Source of the DNA: Candidatus Dormiibacterota bacterium
Lineage (GTDB): Bacteria; Chloroflexota; Dormibacteria; UBA8260; Bog-877
Reading direction: 5' to 3'
NCBI GenBank assembly: GCA_003164475.1
Contig: PLTL01000001.1
Location: 1 to 6,536, forward strand
Length of the DNA stretch: 6,536 bases
Shown: in pieces, positions 1 through 5,067 of the stretch
How the letters are laid out: every line of letters begins with the position of its first letter
Numbering within the stretch: position 1 is the stretch's first letter
The notes under the pieces: generated by a model
What the model was told of the DNA's origin: nothing
Database searches by the model: none
Seen by the model: only the letters and a program-made list of their open reading frames with translations
Translations under genes and position numbers: made by a program

Positions 1-23
1 ACTGCGCTAAATTGCAGTTTAGC
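1..23. repeat. AT-rich inverted repeat at the window edge
   Basis: GCTAAA (6-11) and TTTAGC (18-23) form a perfect six-pair stem with a six-base loop; ACTGC (1-5) and GCAGT (14-18) form a competing stem. Its context to the left is cut off by the window. No gene or tRNA is supportable in 1-155. Confidence 0.3.
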
Positions 24-43
24 TCTGTTACCGCAAATGGCCT

Positions 44-77
44 CGCGCTAGCTCCCTGCGCATGCAGCGGGAGCGCG
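44..77. repeat. Imperfect hairpin downstream of the accessory operon
   Basis: GCTCCC (51-56) pairs with GGGAGC (69-74), TGC (57-59) with GCA (64-66) around a GCAT loop, and CGC (44-46) with GCG (75-77), with bulges at 47-50 and 67-68. It lies about 80 bases beyond the stop of the last gene. There is no T-run on either strand, so it is at best a weak or factor-dependent terminator, or an mRNA end-protecting structure. Confidence 0.35.
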
Positions 78-155
78 AATCGGCTCGAGTGCGCCATCGC
101 CGCGAGCCCTTCACCTGTACCCCCTGGCGTGAAGCGGCGCCGTTCTGCTGAGATT

Positions 156-995
156 TCACCACCAGACCATCGGTATAAGGGTGTCGTACACGACCACGTC
201 CACGACATTGCCGTCGTGGATCCTGTTGCGCTGCAGCAGCAACGCTGGATCTGCCTGCTCAGCCTCCTGATGGGCTCGATCCCACCATTGATCGAGCCAC
301 TCCTGAGCATCTTCAGACAGCGGCCCCCCTTCCGAGATGAAGTGCACGCGTACTGATCTCGGGAAGGCTCTCGACCCCGTTTCCACCTGAAGCCTCACAG
401 CATGCAGCTCGGCAAGCACCCGCCTCGCTCGATTCCGGTTTGTGCTCACTTTTGCCTGCCAAGGCTGGTAAAGGCAGCTGTTGATATGTTCATGCAGCGC
501 CGCCCGATCGCGGCGGCGCCCCAAGATCTCTGCGAAGCGTATCTCCCAGTCTTCGCTGTCAAACACTTGAATCGGCTCGCGCCCGACCAAGATCGACTTC
601 TCAACTGGGATCTCGATCCGCAGGTCTGCAAACCATGTGCCCTCACCGAGAGCCCCACCGGGAAGCGGCACGAGATAGTCAGGCGGCGTCGTCTCTCTGG
701 CTGCGGTAAGTTGATAGACGGGAGCAACCTGTATCCATGGTCGCCTCGGCGTTCGGGCCTCGGCGACATCACAAGTCTGTGTCGTGATGATGCCATAGGG
801 GATGTCTGCAGGCAGCGTGACTAGCTCAATGTCACCAAACCTCACGTCGCTGTCCACAGGCGTTCTCCAAACGGCGTGGTCAGCCACCCGTCCGTAGAAC
901 ATTGGGGGCACCGAGATGACTGTGCCCTGACAGAAGCGACGAGCTGCGTCTACCACCTCCTGCGGCCAGGGATGGGCAAGCCCCCTGTCGATCAC
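156..995 (-). CDS. Uncharacterised protein with a QTCDV motif
   Basis: This 279-residue protein is not one I can name. The N-terminal half looks beta-rich: ISVPPMFYGRVADHAVW (27-43), then IPYGIITTQTCDVAEA (65-80), in which a hydrophobic strand runs into Q-T-C-D-V (73-77), and IQVAPVYQL (88-96). Similar strand-then-(S/T)-Q-x-C-D-(I/V) motifs occur in scattered uncharacterised phage and island proteins, which I recall only loosely. A helical, Arg-rich middle (150-205) precedes a C-terminal part containing SVRVHFISEGG (214-224), an acidic Trp-rich helix (228-248) and a strand ending in MVWW. No signal peptide or membrane segment is visible. The start is GTG, with AGGTG overlapping the stop region of the upstream gene and eight bases between genes. 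It is the last gene of the three-gene accessory operon. Confidence 0.65.
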   Translation of the reverse strand: MIDRGLAHPWPQEVVDAARRFCQGTVISVPPMFYGRVADHAVWRTPVDSDVRFGDIELVTLPADIPYGIITTQTCDVAEARTPRRPWIQVAPVYQLTAARETTPPDYLVPLPGGALGEGTWFADLRIEIPVEKSILVGREPIQVFDSEDWEIRFAEILGRRRDRAALHEHINSCLYQPWQAKVSTNRNRARRVLAELHAVRLQVETGSRAFPRSVRVHFISEGGPLSEDAQEWLDQWWDRAHQEAEQADPALLLQRNRIHDGNVVDVVVYDTLIPMVWW

Positions 996-1003
996 GGAGA
1001 CAC

Positions 1004-1813
1004 CTACTCTGAACGATCAGGCGACTCGGTCTCTGGAAACCACGTCCCAGGGTCGATTCGCCGCCGCGGCTGCCCGAAAAGGATCGGTTCCGCTTCGGCC
1101 TCAAGCGTGTCGAGATCACCGCTGAGCGCAGCTATCCGACGGAAAGCACCCCCCTCGTATAGCCACTCTCTGTACTCACCGGCACTCGCACGATTCACCA
1201 AGCCCGCCACTAGGCTATGTAGCTGGTGCAGCCGGCGCGTCGTCCGTGGCGACGGTGGACGGCTCATGCGCTCCCACGAATAGGGGGTTGTGCGCCCAAC
1301 GCCAACCGCAGTCGCAACCTCATCGTCGCTCGCGTCAAGCCATCGGCCAAGTTGTTTGAATGCACGGAACGCAGGCGACCGCGGTCCTGGTTCGACCGCG
1401 GCCAAAGGCCTGATTAGCTCGGGGTCTCCTCGCCGAGTCCCTTCTTGACGGACATGCCAGACGACTCCCCCCAACACGCCGCTGAGGGCGAGCCCCAGCA
1501 GGTGCGATGCCAACCCGCCTTCACGGTCCCTCGACAACCATTTCGCCCACGTGTCCCTGCCGAGTCCGAGGGGGGTCAGGGAGGTAGCGAGCGCGAATGC
1601 AATTCCCTGTGCGCTGTCTGCGACGTGATCATGAACCGCGGGTTGAGACGCTGGCTCAGATCCTCCAATACTCGTCGAGCCGAAGAGTCGCTGCCACGGA
1701 CCGCTCAGTTCCGTAATTGCCCTCTCCGGCCCGGCGGCAGCTGTCGGCTCGTAGCGAAGGTCGACGATCATGCCTAGAGGCTCACGCCTCAACAATGGCG
1801 TCAGGCTCGGCAC
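1004..1813 (-). CDS. Uncharacterised protein with predicted helix-turn-helix and hydrophobic segment
   Basis: I do not recognise this 269-residue protein as a named family. From a GTG start, residues 1-60 are polar; residues 71-85 and 101-121 are hydrophobic, the second (LASHLLGLALSGVLGGVVWH) long enough for a single membrane helix though it could be a buried core helix. Residues 148-208 look like a helix-turn-helix: an FKQLGRWLD lead helix, then DDEVATAVGVGRTTPYSWER and a basic helix with TTRRLHQLH. The tail has EYREWLYEGGAFRRIAALSGDLDTLE-type sequence and an ILFG end, faintly like the Xre/MbcA antitoxin C-domain, too weak to assign. The GTG at 1813 has GGAG eight bases upstream, overlapping the previous stop; an ATG at 1771 lacks a good site. 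It is sandwiched between its neighbours with gaps of five and eight bases, so all three are probably co-expressed in linked amounts. Confidence 0.65.
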   Translation of the reverse strand: MPSLTPLLRREPLGMIVDLRYEPTAAAGPERAITELSGPWQRLFGSTSIGGSEPASQPAVHDHVADSAQGIAFALATSLTPLGLGRDTWAKWLSRDREGGLASHLLGLALSGVLGGVVWHVRQEGTRRGDPELIRPLAAVEPGPRSPAFRAFKQLGRWLDASDDEVATAVGVGRTTPYSWERMSRPPSPRTTRRLHQLHSLVAGLVNRASAGEYREWLYEGGAFRRIAALSGDLDTLEAEAEPILFGQPRRRIDPGTWFPETESPDRSE

Positions 1814-1826
1814 AGCGTTTACTCCA
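1811..1826 (-). promoter_or_regulatory. Ribosome binding site deciding the GTG 1813 start
   Basis: The minus strand reads CTGGAGTAAACGCT before GTG at 1813: GGAG lies in the last codons of the upstream gene, overlaps its TAA stop and has an eight-base spacer. This supports GTG 1813 over ATG 1771 and implies translational coupling to the TIGR04255-like gene. Confidence 0.5.
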
Positions 1827-2634
1827 GGCTTCCGAGATAGTCGGGATTCAGCGCCGCACGAAAGATCTCGTGAGCACGATCGTTGAAGATATCGGCCGCT
1901 GCCATGATCTGGACGGGATCGAAGGACTGCGCGGTGTCCCGATAGAGGTCGATATCCACGACCCCGGAATAGCGGTTCGGATGACCACCCTCGGGTGCAA
2001 AGCCGAGGCGCAAACCGCAAGAGATGTCGGAGTCCAAGCGCAACACGAGTTGATTCTGAGCGGCGACCAGAGCGCTCCCAAAGAGTTCGTGCTGCAGCCC
2101 CGGTAGGAGCGAGTTCTCGAAGTATTGGGCCAGGTCCCCTGGACCTGTCACAAGCAGGTCGGCAAGCTGGTTGACATAGCGAAGGCCTAAACGCTGCTCC
2201 ATGGTCGGAGCAATGCACTCCTGCACCGCCTGGACGAGGACGTCAAGTCGAGGCTGGAAGCTCTCCTCCCACGTCGTGTAGCCGTTCGTCGTCTGCAGCG
2301 CGACAGACTCGCCCCCAAGCGTTATGGCCCAACTCCCATCAGCTGTGCTGAGCTGCCATGCGTCTTGTCGGATGGTCGATGGGATGAATTGGTCACCAAG
2401 CTGAAGTCGGACGTCCGGCCCTGCGAACTGGGTGATTCCCGGGTACTCACCTTGCCCGAGGATGCGCTGCATCTCAAGCACCTGCTTAGCCTCGACCGAG
2501 TGAGAGTCGAAGCGGACTTGGCAGACGACTAGCGCGATCGGCGATCGCGCCAACTGAGGGCGCTGGGAACTAGCCTCCCGAGGTGGGGCCCCTAGCTGCA
2601 TTCGCTTCGTTCCCTCCATCTCACGAGTGAACAC
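1819..2634 (-). CDS. TIGR04255-like protein of unknown function
   Basis: This 271-residue protein matches, from memory, the sporadically distributed TIGR04255 family, which has no established function. Features that match are an N-terminal SPIALVVCQVRF (31-42), a central strand-rich stretch W93 to F126 of the form W-x-L-S-x-x-D-G-S-W followed by L-Q-T-T-N-G-Y-x-x-W-E-E-S-F, then QRLGLRYVNQL (147-157), a VDIDLYRD strand (226-233), and a C-terminal helix NDRAHEIFRAALNPDYL (251-267). The length is usual for the family. There is no signal peptide or membrane segment, so a cytoplasmic protein is expected. The GTG at 2634 has no Shine-Dalgarno sequence but sits at the expected transcript start of a TATAGT box; an ATG at 2601 has GGAGGG about ten bases upstream and is a real alternative. 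It is first of three tightly packed genes, the next beginning five bases after its stop. Confidence 0.75.
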   Translation of the reverse strand: MFTREMEGTKRMQLGAPPREASSQRPQLARSPIALVVCQVRFDSHSVEAKQVLEMQRILGQGEYPGITQFAGPDVRLQLGDQFIPSTIRQDAWQLSTADGSWAITLGGESVALQTTNGYTTWEESFQPRLDVLVQAVQECIAPTMEQRLGLRYVNQLADLLVTGPGDLAQYFENSLLPGLQHELFGSALVAAQNQLVLRLDSDISCGLRLGFAPEGGHPNRYSGVVDIDLYRDTAQSFDPVQIMAAADIFNDRAHEIFRAALNPDYLGSLE

Positions 2635-2641
2635 AAAGTGA

Positions 2642-2647
2642 ACTATA
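2642..2647 (-). promoter_or_regulatory. Candidate -10 box of the accessory operon
   Basis: In the 56-bp gap behind parB, the minus strand has TATAGT (2647-2642), a good -10 hexamer, with seven bases before the GTG at 2634. The region about 17 bases upstream (TGTGAG) is a poor -35. If used, transcription would start almost exactly on the GTG, giving a leaderless message. Readthrough from the par operon is the alternative, since no terminator is visible after parB. Confidence 0.4.
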
Positions 2648-2690
2648 GATCAGCGACCCTCGCGCTCACAGGACGTCATCGTTTCGTCTC

Positions 2691-3764
2691 TCAGACCTGC
2701 GCCGGTGGACGTGCCTCGGGCGCGATGACGGGACCGATGACCGTCTCGACCAGGGCCCAGTCATTCGGGTAACCGTTGGCACCACAGGTGGCTCGGAAGG
2801 CGCTGAGATCCGCGGCGATGGCCTGGAGCCAGGAAGCCGGCGAGAGTTCCCGCTTACCAATCAGACGCGAGGTGGCGAGGCCCTGGGCATTCACCATCAG
2901 CCAGGTCACGCCGCGGTGGTCGGTCCGGAGCTCGAAAGGCGCAGCCACTGCCCGTGGCCGCCCCACTCGCGTCCCCGCCTGCCGCCCCTGACCATTGGCC
3001 GCTGCCGCTCCAGCTGAGAACTCGGCTTCTCTGTGCGAGCGCGCGGTCGCGAGGGCGGTGCCTACGTCCGCGCCGGCACCGCGGAGGTCCCGAACGGTCC
3101 GGGCGAACTCCAGCTGGCTGCGCTGGTCGGGGAGCTCGGCGATCGCGTCCACCACCTCGCTCAGAGCTTCGGCGCCGATCGACTGCAGAACGCCGGCAAT
3201 CTTCAGATCCACGCCCTTGCGGTCCATGAGGTCGCGCGTTTCCTCCGGGAGCTGCGCGTAGCGGATGTGCTGATCCACCCAGGCCACTGACTTGTGGTAC
3301 CGGACCGCCAGGGCCTCGTTCGTCAGCCCGTAGCGCTCCTTGCGGTTGAGCAGGGCCGCGGCGACCTCGGTGCGGGTGAGGTCGTCCCGCTGCAGGTTCT
3401 CAGCGAGGGCCTGATCGTAGGCGGCGTCGTCATCAGGGATGTCGTAGTCGACCACCACGTCGGTCACGGTCAGACCGTCGATCTTCTGCACGGCCCGCCA
3501 GCGGCGTTCGCCGAGGATGATCATGTGCCGGCCATCGAGGTCGGGCGGGCGCACGCGAATCGGCTGCAGCAGACCATTGGCGGCGATGTCGGCGGCGAGC
3601 TCGAGGATGGTCTGCGGGTCGAACTGGCGCCGGGGCTGGTTCGGATTGGGGTAGAGCCGGTCGATCGGCAGCCTGCCCGGGCGCGCTCCGATCGGACGCT
3701 CCTCGGTCATCACCGCCACTGGGGCGATGGAGAGCTCCGCCAGAGCGGCCTTGCGCTTGCTCAT
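2691..3764 (-). CDS. parB: ParB-family partition protein (CTPase-type N-domain)
   Basis: This 357-residue protein is the DNA-binding partner of the ParA just upstream. It shows the ParB/Spo0J N-domain signatures in order: NPNQPRR at 40-46, ELAADIAANGLLQPIRV (55-71), the C-box GERRWRA at 85-91, and ENLQRDDLTRTE at 122-133, the residues used for CTP binding and clamp closing in ParB. A helix-turn-helix follows at about 144-173 (LTNEALAVRYHKSVAWVDQHI). The basic N-terminal tail (MSKRKAAL) could contact ParA. Beyond about 215 it departs from typical ParB: an Ala/Gly/Arg linker (245-275) leads to an unfamiliar C-terminal part (277-345) that may replace the usual dimerisation domain. ATG 3764 is chosen for its GAGGAG eight bases upstream and its ATGA overlap with parA; an upstream in-frame extension lies inside parA and is rejected. 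Confidence 0.9.
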   Translation of the reverse strand: MSKRKAALAELSIAPVAVMTEERPIGARPGRLPIDRLYPNPNQPRRQFDPQTILELAADIAANGLLQPIRVRPPDLDGRHMIILGERRWRAVQKIDGLTVTDVVVDYDIPDDDAAYDQALAENLQRDDLTRTEVAAALLNRKERYGLTNEALAVRYHKSVAWVDQHIRYAQLPEETRDLMDRKGVDLKIAGVLQSIGAEALSEVVDAIAELPDQRSQLEFARTVRDLRGAGADVGTALATARSHREAEFSAGAAAANGQGRQAGTRVGRPRAVAAPFELRTDHRGVTWLMVNAQGLATSRLIGKRELSPASWLQAIAADLSAFRATCGANGYPNDWALVETVIGPVIAPEARPPAQV

Positions 3765-4621
3765 GCTGGGATCTCCTCGGGTAGGCGTGCCATCACGAAG
3801 TTGGTGAGAGCGCTGTAGCCGTCGACCAGCGCCTGCAGTGGGCCCCCCGTGCGCGAGTACTGTTCGCGAAACTCGCGGAGCGTCAGCCGGGAGGCGTTCG
3901 CCTCGCTCACGTACGAGCACTCCGGGAGGATGTTCGGCGAGAGACAGTCGCCGTACATGTCGCGCAGGCGGCTGAGGACCTGGGCGTCGCCCGCCGCGTT
4001 GGGGTGCCGGCGCCAGGCGCTCACCACCGTCCGGCGGATCGCCTCGATGCGAGGAAGGCCCAGCTGGCCGCGAACCATGCCGATCTCATGGAGCATGTCG
4101 CCGGCATGGCGGGCGTCAGGGAAGTTCGCCGGGGTGGGGACGACGATGACGTCGGCGCACCCCAGAACGTTGCGAATCAGCTCGGTGGAGTGACCGAGAT
4201 CGACGATCGCCAGGTCGAAATCAGCTTTGACCACGTCCAGCGCTCGGCGGAGGTAGAAGCTACCGTCGCTGAACCCCGAGCGGATGACCTCATCCACCTC
4301 CGGAAGGTGAGGGGAGGAGCCAAGCAGCTGCATGGCCTCGATCGCCCCATGCGCCCCTGAGAGCCGGGGCCGCAAGAACGGACGGGGGTCAAGCGACATC
4401 GGGGGGTTGCGCAACACCCCATCGAGGCCCTTCCAGGGGAGGATCTCCTGGCCCGCGTAGGAGGTGAGGTCGGCTTGCCGGTCGGCGTCCACCAGGAGCA
4501 CCTTCATACCCCGGAGCACAGCCTCGGCGCCGACGTTGAAAGCCGTGGTCGACTTGCCGACCCCTCCCTTGTTGGAGACGACGGCGATGATCCTCATCTC
4601 ACGAGGGTGCGCGGCAATCAT
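3761..4621 (-). CDS. parA: ParA-family partition ATPase
   Basis: This 286-residue protein is a deviant-Walker P-loop ATPase of the ParA/MinD/Soj superfamily, which forms dynamic patterns on the nucleoid to position plasmid copies. The deviant Walker A KGGVGKSTT spans 18-26 with signature lysine K18. The Walker A'/switch I segment VDADRQADLT is at 44-53, and the Walker B strand DLAIVDL at 136-142. Length fits type Ib/Soj-like ParA without a long N-terminal HTH domain, so promoter control probably falls to the small protein upstream. Walker B is followed by GHS rather than the usual PP/PG-type residues, and the segment 80-120 is unlike common Soj proteins. The ATG at 4621 is preferred because it overlaps the upstream stop as ATGA; an ATG eight codons later is possible. 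The gene end overlaps the parB start in the same way. Confidence 0.9.
   Translation of the reverse strand: MIAAHPREMRIIAVVSNKGGVGKSTTAFNVGAEAVLRGMKVLLVDADRQADLTSYAGQEILPWKGLDGVLRNPPMSLDPRPFLRPRLSGAHGAIEAMQLLGSSPHLPEVDEVIRSGFSDGSFYLRRALDVVKADFDLAIVDLGHSTELIRNVLGCADVIVVPTPANFPDARHAGDMLHEIGMVRGQLGLPRIEAIRRTVVSAWRRHPNAAGDAQVLSRLRDMYGDCLSPNILPECSYVSEANASRLTLREFREQYSRTGGPLQALVDGYSALTNFVMARLPEEIPA
3764..3780 (-). promoter_or_regulatory. Ribosome binding site of parB inside the parA end
   Basis: The minus strand reads GAGGAGATCCCAGC before the parB ATG, a strong Shine-Dalgarno sequence with an eight-base spacer lying within the last codons of parA. It fixes the parB start and supports independent reinitiation, raising ParB yield relative to ParA. 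Confidence 0.6.
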
Positions 4622-4827
4622 TCGTCGCCCGCCTGCCCGTCGTTGCGGACCGCGCCCGCGATGTCCAGCTCACGCGCCTCGACCAACTCCACCATGGTGT
4701 CCACGAGGTCACTGTAGGAGGGCTTGGTGCCCGTCTCGCGCAGGGCGCGCAACTGCCACTCGGTGAGGGTGACGTACGCGGCCCGGCTCAGACGGACCCG
4801 GGGCAGGTGCTCGATGGTTCTGGCCAC
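4618..4827 (-). CDS. Small probable ribbon-helix-helix DNA-binding protein of the par operon
   Basis: This 69-residue protein has the layout of an RHH (CopG/Arc-like) domain. A short basic beta strand (RVRLS, 10-14) is followed by a first helix (about 16-31), a turn with Gly33 and Pro36, and a second helix opening with SYSDLVDTMVELVEA (37-51). The last 18 residues are polar and probably flexible. The GTG start is supported by AGGA eight bases upstream. It is the first gene after the par promoter, and its stop overlaps the start of parA as ATGA, so the two are translationally coupled. In known systems small RHH proteins beside parA act as autorepressors or centromere-binding proteins. With a ParB also present, a regulator or accessory centromere binder seems likely. 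I recognise the fold, not a named family. Confidence 0.65.
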   Translation of the reverse strand: MARTIEHLPRVRLSRAAYVTLTEWQLRALRETGTKPSYSDLVDTMVELVEARELDIAGAVRNDGQAGDE

Positions 4828-4875
4828 TCGTGACGTCCTGGAATGACGGTTGGCTGCGACGGGACGACCGCGCGA

Positions 4876-4904
4876 AGCCTACATCCCGGAGTCCCGTGTG
4901 TCAA
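4876..4904 (-). promoter_or_regulatory. Promoter of the partition operon (-35 TTGACA, -10 TAGGCT)
   Basis: The minus strand carries a perfect TTGACA (4904-4899), a 17-base spacer and TAGGCT (4881-4876), the -10 form frequent in high-GC bacteria. Transcription would begin near 4869, leaving a leader of about 41 bases before the GTG at 4827. This is the best promoter in the window. It is surrounded by short repeats and palindromes, consistent with autoregulation by a partition protein. Confidence 0.7.
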
Positions 4905-4927
4905 TCGGGATCGGTGGCCATCCGGGA
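4884..4927. repeat. Inverted pair TCCCGGA / TCCGGGA flanking the par -35 box
   Basis: TCCCGGA (4884-4890) lies in the promoter spacer and TCCGGGA (4921-4927) lies upstream of the -35 box; they are reverse complements. Each is itself a palindrome around one central base. Such short GC-rich words can arise by chance at this composition, so support is modest, but their place astride the promoter fits a repressor site. Confidence 0.35.
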
Positions 4928-4946
4928 CGCAGGGACATCGGGATCG
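4904..4946. repeat. Pair of 10-bp direct repeats ATCGGGATCG
   Basis: ATCGGGATCG occurs at 4904-4913 and 4937-4946, 33 bases apart, close to three turns of B-DNA. The second copy runs into the start of the 19-bp repeat; the first abuts and shares a base with the -35 box of the par promoter. This arrangement suits an operator for a regulator such as the small RHH protein or ParB, which is inference. Confidence 0.45.
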
Positions 4947-4960
4947 TACTGAGTATTTCT
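4942..4960. repeat. 19-bp direct repeat, copy 1 (par-proximal)
   Basis: This is the identical partner of the copy at 5021-5039, 79 bases apart start to start and in the same orientation. It lies about 40 bp upstream of the -35 box of the partition operon, so a protein bound here could influence that promoter. No third full copy is seen in the window. The canonical chromosomal parS palindrome is absent. Confidence 0.75.
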
Positions 4961-4961
4961 G

Positions 4962-4972
4962 GCGGGTCCCGC
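4962..4972. repeat. Perfect short palindrome GCGGG-T-CCCGC
   Basis: GCGGGTCCCGC is a perfect inverted repeat around one central base. It begins two bases after direct repeat copy 1, just as a GC-rich inverted repeat follows copy 2. The loop is too short for an RNA hairpin, so a protein-binding site is the likelier reading, if it has a function. Confidence 0.4.
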
Positions 4973-5020
4973 GTCTTGCTGCCGCCTTCGCGCCGACCGA
5001 CGCGTGTGCGGCGAGCGGAC

Positions 5021-5039
5021 GATCGTACTGAGTATTTCT
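5021..5039. repeat. 19-bp direct repeat, copy 2 (rep-proximal)
   Basis: GATCGTACTGAGTATTTCT here is identical to the copy at 4942-4960; flanking bases differ on both sides, so the repeat is exactly 19 bp. Its core TACTGAGTA is a palindrome around one central base. It is conspicuously AT-rich in a GC-rich window. Its size and place between rep and the partition genes fit a replication iteron, a centromere (parS-like) site or an operator. Confidence 0.75.
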
Positions 5040-5056
5040 CCGGCCCACGTCGCCGG
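5040..5056. repeat. Short GC-rich inverted repeat behind rep
   Basis: CCGGC (5040-5044) and GCCGG (5052-5056) form a five-pair stem with a seven-base loop, starting 12 bases after the rep stop codon and abutting one 19-bp direct repeat. There is no T-run on either strand, so a classical terminator is not supported. It may belong to the binding region formed with the neighbouring repeat. Confidence 0.35.
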
Positions 5057-5067
5057 CGGTCAGCCGA

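Noticed and set aside
1..155. tRNA or small RNA gene at the window edge
   Set aside because: The hairpins do not form a cloverleaf, and there is no recognisable promoter or terminator.
402..824. 140-codon plus-strand open frame opposite the QTCDV gene
   Set aside because: It lies wholly within the longer minus-strand gene, which has operon spacing and a ribosome binding site; the plus-strand frame has neither.
1814..2218. Long N-terminal extension of the HTH gene up to 2218
   Set aside because: It overlaps the TIGR04255-like gene in another frame and has shadow-like Arg/Ser/Pro-rich sequence; the GTG at 1813 has a well-placed ribosome binding site.
2635..2690. Terminator after parB
   Set aside because: No stable hairpin with a T-run could be found in the 56-bp gap, so readthrough into the accessory operon remains possible.
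3294..3818. 174-codon plus-strand open frame opposite parB
   Set aside because: It is antisense to clear ParB motifs; its Val/Gly/Asp-rich sequence is typical of a reverse-strand shadow.
3765..3920. Extended ParB start at 3920
   Set aside because: The extra 52 residues lie within parA, show no ParB features, and the ATG at 3764 has a strong ribosome binding site and ATGA overlap.
4942..5039. CRISPR array
   Set aside because: Only two repeat copies with one 60-bp interval, no cas genes nearby and no further units.
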